Source: Comamonadaceae bacterium
GTDB taxonomy: Bacteria > Pseudomonadota > Gammaproteobacteria > Burkholderiales > Burkholderiaceae_C
Assembly: GCA_947448745.1 (NCBI GenBank)
Contig: CANFOQ010000020.1
Coordinates: 1 to 49,058 of the forward strand
Length of the DNA: 49,058 nt
Direction: 5' to 3'
A model generated the notes under the pieces. The model worked only from the letters and a program-made list of their open reading frames with translations, had not been told where the DNA came from and did not search any database. Of the stretch, positions 19,001-27,148 are shown one piece after another (position 1 is the stretch's first letter; each line of letters opens with the position of its first letter). The position numbers and the translations under genes were made by a program.

Positions 19001-20284
19001 TCAAGGCTTGGATTCGGTTTGCACCTGCAGCCACACCTCGCCGTCGGCCAACTTGGCTTGCACCGATTGCCCGGGCGACAAATCCTGAACCGAACTGAGC
19101 GCCCGTCCCTCTTCGTTTTGCAGCCAAGCGTAGCCGCGCTTCAACACCAGCGCCGGATCGAGTGAACCCAGCAGCCCTTGGAATTTGTCCAAGCGGTGTT
19201 GCAGATTTTTGGGCACATCGGCCACTGCCCGCTCAAAACTGGGCCCCAAGGGCTGCAATTTGAGGCGTTTGCGATGCAGGCTTTGCGTGACGCCTCGCCC
19301 CAACCGACTGGCCAGGCTGTTGCACTCGGTTTGCTGTTGGTGCAGCCAACCCGAAGGCCTGCCCAAATGCCGCTCTGCGCGGTCCAGCGCTTGGGCGGCC
19401 TGGTCCAAACGCCAATGCACGGTTTGCGCGAGGGGTTCTTGCAGGTTTTGCAAATGTCTTAAGTCAGTCGCCCTGTCGATGGCGCAGAGCTCGGCTGCAG
19501 CGGTGGGCGTAGGCGCCCGCAAATCAGCACAAAAATCGGCGATGGTGAAGTCGGTTTCGTGGCCTACACCGGCGATGACCGGCACCTTGCAGGCCACGAC
19601 AGCACGCGCCAAGGCTTCATCGTTGAAGGCCCACAGGTCTTCCAGCGAGCCGCCGCCACGCACCAACAAAATCACATCCACCTCGGGCAGGGTTTGCAAA
19701 GCCTGCAACGCCGCCACCAATTGCACTGGGGCGTCCGCCCCTTGCACCAAGCTCGGCGCAATCCGAACCGGGATGTGTGGCACGCGGCGCTGTAAGGCCG
19801 TGGCCACGTCGTGCAAAGCCGCTGCACCCAAAGAGGTGACCACGCCAATGGCACGCGGGCGCTCCGGGATGGCACGCTTGCGTGAGGTTTCAAACAAGCC
19901 TTCGGCTTCAAGCTTGGCTTTGAGCCGCAAAAACGCTTCGTGCAGCTGCCCCGCCCCGGCTGGGCGCATGGCCTCAACCACCAATTGCAATTCGCCACGC
20001 GGCTCGTACAAACCGACGCGACCTTGCACCTCCACCAAATCGCCATCGCGGGGGGCAAAGTTCAGGTAGTCGGCAGAACGGCGAAACATGGCACAGCGCA
20101 TCTGCCCCGCATCGTCCTTCAAGGAGAAATAGCAATGCCCGCTGGCCGCTCGGGTGAAGCCAGAGATTTCGCCTTGCACCGACACCGGATTGAAGCGCGA
20201 CTTCAAGGTGTCACTGATGGCATGGCAAAGGCCGCTGACGGTCCAAACTCGGCTGGTCAAGGGGCTGGTGTTGGAGAGGTTCAT
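19001..20284 (-). CDS. xseA: Exodeoxyribonuclease VII large subunit XseA
   Basis: Catalytic/large subunit of exonuclease VII, which degrades single-stranded DNA in both directions. Over 427 residues: an N-terminal OB-fold (VQGEISGFTRAASGHCYFSLKD and VEVQGRVGLYEPRGELQLVV in pieces, residues 35-115), the catalytic segment RPRAIGVVTSLGAAALHDV, ILLVRGGGSLEDLWAFNDE and VIAGVGHETDFTIADFCADLRAPTPTAAAEL (in pieces), then a helical coiled-coil region and a C-terminal barrel ending LKRGYAWLQNEEGRAL. No xseB is adjacent. It diverges from exbB. Confidence 0.97.
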   Translation of the reverse strand: MNLSNTSPLTSRVWTVSGLCHAISDTLKSRFNPVSVQGEISGFTRAASGHCYFSLKDDAGQMRCAMFRRSADYLNFAPRDGDLVEVQGRVGLYEPRGELQLVVEAMRPAGAGQLHEAFLRLKAKLEAEGLFETSRKRAIPERPRAIGVVTSLGAAALHDVATALQRRVPHIPVRIAPSLVQGADAPVQLVAALQALQTLPEVDVILLVRGGGSLEDLWAFNDEALARAVVACKVPVIAGVGHETDFTIADFCADLRAPTPTAAAELCAIDRATDLRHLQNLQEPLAQTVHWRLDQAAQALDRAERHLGRPSGWLHQQQTECNSLASRLGRGVTQSLHRKRLKLQPLGPSFERAVADVPKNLQHRLDKFQGLLGSLDPALVLKRGYAWLQNEEGRALSSVQDLSPGQSVQAKLADGEVWLQVQTESKP

Positions 20285-20357
20285 GGCCGTTGGAATTGTT
20301 CAATTTCAAAAATCGCGCTGGGCCATAATGCCCGTCAATGAACACAGGAGAACGACT

Positions 20358-20981
20358 TTGCTAGGCATCATACAAGCGGCTGGATGGCCGATTTGGCCGC
20401 TTCTGGCCTGTTCCATCATCGCCATGGCGCTCATTTTTGAGCGCTTTTACAGCCTGCGACAACACTTGGTGATCCCTGACAAATTGCTGGATGAAGTGCT
20501 GCATCTGTCACAGCGCAACATCCCCAGTCTTGAATCGATTGAAAAACTGAAAACGCACTCTGCGTTGGGTGAAATCATTGGAGCCGGCTTGGCTGAATTG
20601 CAGCAGTATCCGCAAACCACCGAAGTTGAATTTCGCGCCCATGTCGAGGCGGCTGGGCGGCGCGTGGCAGCCAAACTGGAACGCTACCTGAGCGCCTTGG
20701 GCTCCATCGCCTCTGTCGCTCCTCTGCTTGGTTTGTTTGGCACGGTGGTGGGCATGATTGAAATTTTTGGCTCGCAAACGCCAGGTGCAGGCAACCCCGC
20801 CCAATTGGCACACGGCATTTCTGTCGCCCTTTACAACACCGCCTTTGGTTTGGTGATTGCCATTCCCAGCTTGGTCGCTTGGCGCTATTTCCGCGCCCGC
20901 GTGGACCATTACGTGGTGGAGTTGGAGATCGACAGCGAACGCCTGGTGCGGCATTTCTTCAACCCCAAAAAGGGCACTTGA
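20358..20981 (+). CDS. exbB: ExbB/TolQ/MotA-family proton channel protein
   Basis: Inner-membrane proton-channel subunit that with ExbD energises TonB-type outer-membrane processes. The TTG start at 20358 follows AGGAG (20346-20350) at seven bases; an in-frame ATG at 20328 overlaps a -10-like CATAAT (20324-20329) and lacks a ribosome-binding site. The 207-residue protein has a first membrane helix (WPIWPLLACSIIAMALIFE), a cytoplasmic loop, and the paired helices LGSIASVAPLLGLFGTVVGMI and ISVALYNTAFGLVIAIPSLVAW with the family Gly/Pro pattern. exbD follows two bases later, then lpxK: a common betaproteobacterial order. TonB is not in the window. Confidence 0.92.
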   Translation: MLGIIQAAGWPIWPLLACSIIAMALIFERFYSLRQHLVIPDKLLDEVLHLSQRNIPSLESIEKLKTHSALGEIIGAGLAELQQYPQTTEVEFRAHVEAAGRRVAAKLERYLSALGSIASVAPLLGLFGTVVGMIEIFGSQTPGAGNPAQLAHGISVALYNTAFGLVIAIPSLVAWRYFRARVDHYVVELEIDSERLVRHFFNPKKGT

Positions 20982-20983
20982 GC

Positions 20984-21412
20984 ATGCGTTTTGGTCGCCC
21001 CAAATCAAACGAACCCGAGATCAACCTGATCCCTTTCATTGATGTGCTGTTGGTGGTGCTGATCTTCCTGATGCTGACCACCACCTATGGTCGCCTGACC
21101 CAGCTTGATCTGCGCTTGCCCCAAGCTGATGCGGCGCCTCAACAAGAACGCCCCCGCGAAATCCGCATCAACGTCAGCAGCGACGGTCAATTTGTGGTGC
21201 AGCAAACAGCAGTGTCAGGCAGTGTGGCCGCCTTGGCCCAAGCACTGACGCTCGCAGCCAAAGACATCAACAACCCTTTGGTGGTCATCAGCGCCGATGC
21301 CCGAGCCAGCCACCAGTCGGTCATGCTGGTGTTGGAAGCCGCGCAAAACACTGGGTTGCAGCAAATCACCTTCTCGGCCCAAGCGCGCAGCCAGACCAGC
21401 ACGCTGCCCTGA
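20984..21412 (+). CDS. exbD: ExbD/TolR-family biopolymer transport protein
   Basis: Partner of ExbB, with one membrane helix and a periplasmic domain. The start ATG at 20984 gives MRFGRPKSNEPEINLIPFID, the family's conserved cytoplasmic lead into the helix VLLVVLIFLML; the Asp in PFIDV is the proton-coupling residue. The periplasmic part has LDLRLPQA, REIRINVSSDGQFVV and NNPLVVISADARASHQSVM, all typical. 142 residues is normal. It is spaced by only two bases from exbB. ExbD and TolR are hard to separate by sequence, but the absence of tolA/tolB next to it favours ExbD. Confidence 0.92.
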   Translation: MRFGRPKSNEPEINLIPFIDVLLVVLIFLMLTTTYGRLTQLDLRLPQADAAPQQERPREIRINVSSDGQFVVQQTAVSGSVAALAQALTLAAKDINNPLVVISADARASHQSVMLVLEAAQNTGLQQITFSAQARSQTSTLP

Positions 21413-21472
21413 ACACGCCGTGCGGGAATCCAAGTTCATCCCAGCCCGCTTGATCGCCAGCGCCTGAGCCCG

Positions 21473-22495
21473 ATGTCCAACACCGCTCATTTGCTGCGTC
21501 AATCTTGGCAAACCAAAGGGTGGTTGGCCTGCTTGCTGTGGCCTCTCACCCTCGTCAGCCGCTGCTGGTTGCTTCTCAATGCCCAGGCCTACCGTTGGGG
21601 ATGGCGCAGAACCATACATCTGCCCGTGCCGGTCTTGGTGGTGGGCAATGTGACGGTGGGTGGCACTGGCAAAACCCCCATCGTCATGCACTTGGCCAAG
21701 CATTTTCAAAGCCTGGGATGGCAGGTGGGTGTGATCGCCCGAGGCCATGGCGTGGACAACCGCCAGGTGAAAGAAGTTCGGCGAAACAGCTCGGCCACTG
21801 AAGTGGGCGATGAGGCCCTCTTGATGAAGCATCATTGCAAACTGCCAGTGTTTGTGGGCCGCCAACGCGCTTTGGCCGCCCAAGCTTTGCTCAAAGCTTA
21901 CCCCGGCACCCAACTCATCATCAGCGACGACGGCTTGCAACACCGCGCCTTGCACCATGACATCGCCTTGTGCGTGTTCGACGATCGGGGCTTGGGCAAT
22001 GGTTGGTTGCTGCCCGCTGGTCCTTTGCGCGAGCCTTGGCCGCGGCGCGTTGTGCGGGCCAGCAGTCCTGCAAAAAGCTACTTGGTGCACACCGGTCAAG
22101 TGCCATTTGAGGACAGCTATCAGGCAGCGCGCCAATTGGCGGCGCAAGCAGTGAACGGCAAGGGCCAAACCAGAACACTGGAGAGTTTTCAAGGTCAAGC
22201 GGTGCAAGCCTTGGCAGCCATTGCCCAGCCCGCGTTGTTCTTTCAAGCCTTGCAAGCACAAGGCCTGACATTGGCGGCCACCCATGCCCTGCCCGACCAT
22301 GCGCCTTTGCAACACTGGACCCCTTCGCGCCCCGAAGAATTGCTGTGCACCGAGAAAGATGCAGTGAAGCTTTGGCCGCATGTCCCGCAAGCCTGGGCCG
22401 TGCCGCTGGACTGCCAATTGCCCGAGGCTTTGCTGGCGCAACTGCTGCACGATGTGCAAGGACTATCATCCCGGTATGGACAAAAAACTGCTTGA
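21473..22495 (+). CDS. lpxK: Tetraacyldisaccharide 4'-kinase LpxK
   Basis: Membrane-associated kinase that phosphorylates the 4' position of the lipid A disaccharide precursor. The 340-residue protein starts with a membrane-attachment helix ([20 protein letters not shown]), then [20 protein letters not shown] with the P-loop, [33 protein letters not shown], the conserved [19 protein letters not shown], and [11 protein letters not shown] near the end. It follows exbD and overlaps the start of the Trm112-like gene by 20 bases, so lipid A and Kdo functions are cotranscribed. Confidence 0.97.
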   Translation: MSNTAHLLRQSWQTKGWLACLLWPLTLVSRCWLLLNAQAYRWGWRRTIHLPVPVLVVGNVTVGGTGKTPIVMHLAKHFQSLGWQVGVIARGHGVDNRQVKEVRRNSSATEVGDEALLMKHHCKLPVFVGRQRALAAQALLKAYPGTQLIISDDGLQHRALHHDIALCVFDDRGLGNGWLLPAGPLREPWPRRVVRASSPAKSYLVHTGQVPFEDSYQAARQLAAQAVNGKGQTRTLESFQGQAVQALAAIAQPALFFQALQAQGLTLAATHALPDHAPLQHWTPSRPEELLCTEKDAVKLWPHVPQAWAVPLDCQLPEALLAQLLHDVQGLSSRYGQKTA

Positions 22496-22658
22496 ATTGC
22501 TGGTCTGCCCCGTCACCAAAGGGCCACTGATTTACCACCCTGAAAAGGAAGAATTGGTCTCGCGCAGCGCCCGCTTGGCTTACCCCATTCGGGACGGCAT
22601 TCCGGTGCTGCTGGAAGTGGAAGCCCGCACCTTGACGGACGAAGAACTGGAACGCTGA
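22476..22658 (+). CDS. ycaR: Trm112/YcaR-family small protein
   Basis: A 60-residue protein of the UPF0434/Trm112 family, commonly found between lpxK and kdsB. Start ATG at 22476 gives [18 protein letters not shown], a pattern also found in zinc-binding eukaryotic Trm112, although here only one Cys of the metal set is retained. The C-terminal [18 protein letters not shown] is also characteristic. The start lies within the end of lpxK and its stop abuts the kdsB ATG, implying translational coupling. Its function is not established. Confidence 0.9.
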   Translation: MDKKLLELLVCPVTKGPLIYHPEKEELVSRSARLAYPIRDGIPVLLEVEARTLTDEELER

Positions 22659-23426
22659 ATGCCGCACTCGCCTTTTGTGGTGCTGATTCCAGCGCGGCTG
22701 TCTTCCAGCCGACTGCCCAACAAACCCTTGGCCGATTTGGCCGGACTGCCGATGGTGGTTCGGGTGGCGCAGCGTGCTTTGCTGTCCAAAGCATCGCAAG
22801 TGGTGGTTGCGGCTGATGACGCCAGCATCGTGCAAGCCTGTGAAGCGCATGGCATTCAAGCCTTGCTGACGCGAACTGATCATGTCAGCGGCAGCGACCG
22901 CCTGGCCGAGGCTGCCAAGCTGCTGGGCCTGCCTGACGACACCATCGTGGTGAATGTGCAAGGCGACGAACCGCTGATTGAGCCTGCCCTGATGGACGCC
23001 GTGGCCGATGTGCTGGCCGCATCCCCTGATTGCAGCATGAGCACCTTGGCGCACGCCATCGACAACGTCGCCGATTGGCGCAGCCCGCATGTGGTGAAAG
23101 TGGTCTTGAATGCTGCCAACCGCGCCAGTTATTTCAGCCGGGCCAGTATTCCCGTGTGGCGTGATGACCCCGCCGACCAGCTGCCGCCCTACCCGGTGCT
23201 GCGCCATGTCGGCCTCTACGCCTATCGGGTGGGATTTTTAAAAACCTTTCCCACACTCAAGGCCGCGCCTACCGAGCTGGCCGAGTCCTTGGAGCAACTG
23301 CGGGCGCTGTGGCATGGTCACCAGATTGCTGTGCATGTGTCAAACCATGCGAGTGCGGCTGGGGTCGATACACCCGAAGATTTGGCCCGCGTGCGGGTGT
23401 TGCTTGAAGCCGAAGTTCGCAAGTAA
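22659..23426 (+). CDS. kdsB: 3-deoxy-manno-octulosonate cytidylyltransferase KdsB
   Basis: Activates Kdo with CTP to CMP-Kdo for lipopolysaccharide core synthesis. The 255-residue protein has the nucleotide-binding N terminus [64 protein letters not shown] (metal-binding Asp), [26 protein letters not shown] region, [14 protein letters not shown] and the end motif [12 protein letters not shown]. The ATG abuts the ycaR stop. It completes the lpxK-ycaR-kdsB envelope unit. Confidence 0.97.
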   Translation: MPHSPFVVLIPARLSSSRLPNKPLADLAGLPMVVRVAQRALLSKASQVVVAADDASIVQACEAHGIQALLTRTDHVSGSDRLAEAAKLLGLPDDTIVVNVQGDEPLIEPALMDAVADVLAASPDCSMSTLAHAIDNVADWRSPHVVKVVLNAANRASYFSRASIPVWRDDPADQLPPYPVLRHVGLYAYRVGFLKTFPTLKAAPTELAESLEQLRALWHGHQIAVHVSNHASAAGVDTPEDLARVRVLLEAEVRK

Positions 23427-23462
23427 GCCGTCAAGACCGCATGCTATTCTCGGCACCATTGA

Positions 23463-24164
<702 letters not shown>

Positions 24165-24214
24165 TATTCAGCCCAGCTGTTGGGCACACACCTAGCCCTG
24201 CAGGGGCGTCGCTC

Positions 24215-24238
24215 AAAAGGCCCTTTGGGGCCTTTTTT
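24215..24238. terminator. Bidirectional terminator between adk and the asparaginase gene
   Basis: aaaaggccc (24215-24223), loop tttg, gggcctttt (24228-24236) with T run to 24238. The 3' end touches the stop of the convergent asparaginase gene, so the same hairpin can end both transcripts. Confidence 0.88.
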
Positions 24239-25284
24239 CATGCAGGGTGTTCGCCAGCCAACAACGCCAAACTCAGCGCCACCATGGCTTTGGCCGGGTT
24301 CAAAGCGGTGGCCACGCCATAAGGCTTGTCCTCATAAAACCGTGCCTCGCCCCAAACGCAACGGCTGCTGACCCACACCTGCACGCCAGCCGCTCTCGCT
24401 TGCTGCAAAGATGCCTCAAGTTCAATACTGACAGTGCCTGCACCGGTAGCGGCTACTATTATTCCGCGCAAAGGTCGGCGTGCAATTGAAGCATTCGACA
24501 ACAGCGACAACACCAATTCGCCATCTGCATTCGCGTGGTTGCTGATCCATTCCACGCGCGGCCAATCCGAGGTGTTCAGCAGGGTTTGCAAATCTGGGAT
24601 GCGCCATGGGGCAGGGGCTTGCAGACCATTCGGCTTAGGTTGGTTGGACGGTGCCGAGACTGTATGCGGCGTCTCTTGTCCAGCTTTTGAAGTCGACAAG
24701 GCGTCAAGTTGCCATTGACCGTTGCGCACATTCGCAAGCGGGCGGCTCAAACCGCTGGAAAACGCATCATCTTGGTCGGTTCTGATTTTTTGCAGATGCA
24801 AAGGGTGATGCGCCTTGCCAGCACAGACCACGGCCACACCTTGAAAGTCAGGATGCTGCGCCAAAAGCAGCGCGTCGCGCAGGTTGCCCGGGCCATCGGC
24901 GGTGGGCGAATCAGCAGGTTGCATGGCGCAGGTCAGCACCACTGGTTTGGGCCAAGGCCCCATGACTTCCAGCAAAAACGCGGTTTCTTCGATCGTGTCG
25001 GTGCCGTGCGTGATGACCACGGCTTGCACGTCATCACGATGAAGGGCGTCGTTCACCGCCTTCAAAAGCGGCCGCCAGACCGCTGGCCCCATGTCTTTGC
25101 TGTCGATTTGGGCCACATCGTGCATGTCCAGGCTGTCGGTGGCGATCCCGGCCTGACGCAAAATGTCAGTCAATCCTAACTGGGAAGGCCTGTAATGACT
25201 TGGGTTTGAAGCATCCAGCGCCAATCCGGCAATGGTGCCACCGGTGCCCAAAACCACGGTTTTTAAATTTATTTGCGGGTGCAT
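24238..25284 (-). CDS. L-asparaginase (type II-like asparaginase/glutaminase family)
   Basis: Hydrolyses asparagine to aspartate and ammonia. The start ATG at 25284 gives [20 protein letters not shown], carrying the first catalytic Thr in GTGGTIAG; the second catalytic Thr is in [15 protein letters not shown], and [20 protein letters not shown] matches the family DGxxNL element. No signal peptide is seen, so it is probably cytoplasmic. The 348-residue length is normal, with a Pro/Asn-rich segment ([15 protein letters not shown]) near residue 210-225 in the interdomain linker. It diverges from lexA; the distal LexA box is only 19 bases upstream of its start codon. Confidence 0.9.
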   Translation of the reverse strand: MHPQINLKTVVLGTGGTIAGLALDASNPSHYRPSQLGLTDILRQAGIATDSLDMHDVAQIDSKDMGPAVWRPLLKAVNDALHRDDVQAVVITHGTDTIEETAFLLEVMGPWPKPVVLTCAMQPADSPTADGPGNLRDALLLAQHPDFQGVAVVCAGKAHHPLHLQKIRTDQDDAFSSGLSRPLANVRNGQWQLDALSTSKAGQETPHTVSAPSNQPKPNGLQAPAPWRIPDLQTLLNTSDWPRVEWISNHANADGELVLSLLSNASIARRPLRGIIVAATGAGTVSIELEASLQQARAAGVQVWVSSRCVWGEARFYEDKPYGVATALNPAKAMVALSLALLAGEHPA

Positions 25285-25302
25285 GCTTGCCAAAGCTTAA
25301 AA

Positions 25303-25320
25303 ACTGGTTAAAAATACAGT
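25303..25320. promoter_or_regulatory. LexA (SOS) box 1
   Basis: actggttaaaaatacagt: a CTG-N10-CAG palindrome with A+T-rich interior, matching the E. coli-type SOS operator pattern. It is 66 bases upstream of the lexA start and 19 bases upstream of the divergent asparaginase start, so bound LexA could affect both. Confidence 0.85.
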
Positions 25321-25321
25321 T

Positions 25322-25339
25322 ACTGGATATCCAAACAGC
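25322..25339. promoter_or_regulatory. LexA (SOS) box 2
   Basis: actggatatccaaacagc: second CTG-N10-CAG palindrome, centred 19 bases from box 1, which puts two LexA dimers roughly two helical turns apart. E. coli lexA likewise has two tandem operators. This strongly supports autoregulation of the downstream lexA. Confidence 0.87.
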
Positions 25340-25385
25340 TTGTTTGAATATTTTTCTGAACCCCAAGCATAGTGCAGGAGCCCCC

Positions 25386-26045
25386 ATGGACCACATCAAG
25401 CTCACAGCCCGTCAGCAGCAAATTTTGGAACTCATCCAAACCGCCATCCACAACACCGGTGCGCCGCCCACCCGCGCCGAAATCGCCACCGAGTTGGGCT
25501 TCAAGTCCCCCAACGCCGCCGAGGAGCATCTGCAAGCCTTAGCACGCAAAGGCGTCATCCAGTTGGTCAGCGGCACATCGCGCGGCATTCGCCTCAAAGC
25601 CGCCCCCGAGCCCGTCTTGGGTGGCAGTGGTTTCAAGCAATTCACCCTGCCCGGTTTGGGCCAGCTCATGCTGCCTTTGGTGGGTCGTGTGGCCGCCGGC
25701 TCGCCCATCTTGGCGCAAGAACACATCGAGCAAACCTACCAAGTTGAAGCTGCTCTGTTTCAACAACAACCCGACTACCTGCTCAAAGTCAAAGGCCTCT
25801 CCATGCGCGACATCGGCATCATGGACGGCGACTTGCTGGCGGTCAAAACCACCCAAGAAGCGCGCAACGGCCAAATCGTGGTGGCCCGTTTGGGCGAAGA
25901 AGTCACCGTCAAGCGCTTCCAAAAATCCCCCCAAGGCATTGCCCTGCACCCAGAAAACCCCGATTTCGACACCATCCATGTCCGCGCTGGCGAGCCCTTC
26001 CAAATTGAAGGCTTGGCCGTCGGCCTCATCCGCAACCAGTTTTAA
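25386..26045 (+). CDS. lexA: SOS-response repressor LexA
   Basis: Transcriptional repressor and self-cleaving serine protease that controls the DNA-damage response. The 219 residues include the winged-helix DNA-binding domain (1-70: [20 protein letters not shown]), and the peptidase domain with cleavage site GRVAAGSP (Ala104-Gly105), catalytic Ser139 in [12 protein letters not shown] and Lys176 in [11 protein letters not shown] at 25386 is the right start because it begins [14 protein letters not shown], the normal N terminus; extended in-frame codons upstream run through the operators. Two tandem SOS boxes lie in the leader. A small gene follows 15 bases after the stop. Confidence 0.98.
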   Translation: MDHIKLTARQQQILELIQTAIHNTGAPPTRAEIATELGFKSPNAAEEHLQALARKGVIQLVSGTSRGIRLKAAPEPVLGGSGFKQFTLPGLGQLMLPLVGRVAAGSPILAQEHIEQTYQVEAALFQQQPDYLLKVKGLSMRDIGIMDGDLLAVKTTQEARNGQIVVARLGEEVTVKRFQKSPQGIALHPENPDFDTIHVRAGEPFQIEGLAVGLIRNQF

Positions 26046-26060
26046 GTCCAGGAGAACACC

Positions 26061-26336
26061 ATGAACGCAGCCGTTTGGAGCAAGCAACCTGTTTTTCAAC
26101 GCGTGGACGCCGCCTACCGCGCCCTCATGTCCAACATCATGGCCAAAACACCCGTGGCCGCCCTGCCCAGCATGGCTTGTCAGCGTCCCTTGCGCGTGGT
26201 GCGAATCGCTGAAGACCAGCGCCCGCCCAAGCACACCGCAGGTCGCATGGTCATTTCAGGCCGCATGGCCGATGTTTGCGCCGAACTCGACCGCCTGATC
26301 GCGCTGGAAAACCAACGCGCCTCGTTTACCAACTGA
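26061..26336 (+). CDS. Small unknown protein in the lexA operon
   Basis: I do not recognise this 91-residue protein. The start ATG has AGGAGA seven bases upstream and lies 15 bases after lexA, so it is almost certainly cotranscribed and SOS-inducible. It is basic and rich in Ala/Arg, with a central PMACQRPLRVVRI-like strand and a helical C-terminal half (GRMADVCAELDRLIALE). No signal peptide or membrane segment is visible. In other proteobacteria the gene after lexA is often a division inhibitor (sulA); the length is compatible but no SulA motif is seen. Function not assigned. Confidence 0.75.
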   Translation: MNAAVWSKQPVFQRVDAAYRALMSNIMAKTPVAALPSMACQRPLRVVRIAEDQRPPKHTAGRMVISGRMADVCAELDRLIALENQRASFTN

Positions 26337-26388
26337 GCTCCCTCATGGTTTGGTTCGTCCACCAAGCCTTGGGGTGCCGGTCAAACCA

Positions 26389-27057
26389 TCAAGCCGGTTT
26401 TTTCTTGCTCAGCAAACTCACCATCAGCTCATTGTTGGCCTTGCGGTCCGCCAACACTTGGGCCATGTGCGGGTTTTGCGCCATCTGCTGGCTGTAGGCT
26501 TTCACAGGCAACTCGGCCAGCAAATCTTCGCCCAAGACCTGCTTGCAAGCAGACACGGCAATCGGCAAATGAAAGGCCGCTGCACAGTCGGCCAATGTGA
26601 ACTGCTCGCCAGCAATATAGGGTGAAAACTTGGCCAGTGCTGCAAATGCCGGCACGTTGCGCGCCAACTGCTGACGCACTTTTTCTTTCGTGCCGTCGCT
26701 CACTTGGCCACCAAAAAATGCCTGTGGGTACAGCGCCCGCACCACCAACTCGATGTGCAATTCCAAATACACGATCAATTCCCGCACCTTGGCCGCTTGG
26801 AACGGATCGGCTGGCACCAGCGGGTGTTCTGGGTAAGCCGCTTCAATGTAGTCCGCACACACCAAAGATTCCGAGATGTAGCCGTCGGGTGTTTCAATGA
26901 ACGGCACTTTGCCCATGGGGGAGCGCGACACCAATTTGGGATGGTTGTTGCCAACCCAAACCAACTCTTCTTCGAAGGGCACGCCTTTTTCAAGCAATTG
27001 CAACTTGATTTTGTTGTAGTAATTGCTGGCGGCAAAACCGCAGAGCTTGAGTGTCAT
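26389..27057 (-). CDS. Glutathione S-transferase family protein
   Basis: Cytosolic GST fold. ATG at 27057 gives MTLKLCGFAASNYYNKIKL, preceded by AAGGGG; the earlier in-frame start would run through the putative regulatory site. The thioredoxin-like N-terminal domain (residues 1-80) has MGKVPFIETPDGYISES with the cis-Pro and Glu-Ser pair that bind glutathione; the C-terminal helical domain has FTLADCAAAF, the N-capping box. 222 residues is normal. It diverges from the 3-hydroxyacyl-CoA dehydrogenase gene over a 91-base region with an FNR-type palindrome. Substrate unknown. Confidence 0.88.
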   Translation of the reverse strand: MTLKLCGFAASNYYNKIKLQLLEKGVPFEEELVWVGNNHPKLVSRSPMGKVPFIETPDGYISESLVCADYIEAAYPEHPLVPADPFQAAKVRELIVYLELHIELVVRALYPQAFFGGQVSDGTKEKVRQQLARNVPAFAALAKFSPYIAGEQFTLADCAAAFHLPIAVSACKQVLGEDLLAELPVKAYSQQMAQNPHMAQVLADRKANNELMVSLLSKKKPA

Positions 27058-27079
27058 GGCGTCCCCTTGGAATAGTTGT

Positions 27080-27093
27080 TTGATCTCGATCAA
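27080..27093. promoter_or_regulatory. Perfect FNR/ANR-type box (TTGAT-N4-ATCAA)
   Basis: TTGATctcgATCAA is an exact match to the FNR/ANR consensus palindrome. It lies between two divergent starts: 23 bases upstream of the GST ATG and 55 bases upstream of the dehydrogenase ATG at 27149. A -10-like CATAAT at 27135-27140 would place the box near -60 of a plus-strand start site. An FNR- or Crp/Fnr-type regulator could thus tie one or both genes to oxygen. Which gene it controls is inferred. Confidence 0.7.
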
Positions 27094-27148
27094 TTCTGTC
27101 ACAGGCCCACAGGCCATCCTTGGAGCCACTGGGACATAATCATTTGCT

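Noticed and set aside
20358-21412. Calling the exbB/exbD pair tolQ/tolR
   Set aside because: The families overlap in sequence, but the neighbours here are lpxK and kdsB, not tolA or tolB, and this order is normal for exbBD-type pairs in betaproteobacteria.
21215-23207. Two long minus-strand frames (about 414 and 428 codons) opposite exbD, lpxK and kdsB
   Set aside because: The plus-strand genes are intact and recognisable with correct starts and couplings, while the minus frames are His/Gln/Arg-rich shadows without motifs.
26346-26390. Inverted repeat tggtttg...caaacca as a terminator between the lexA operon and the GST gene
   Set aside because: Seven-base arms are more than 30 bases apart and the T run belongs to the GST coding end; too weak to call.
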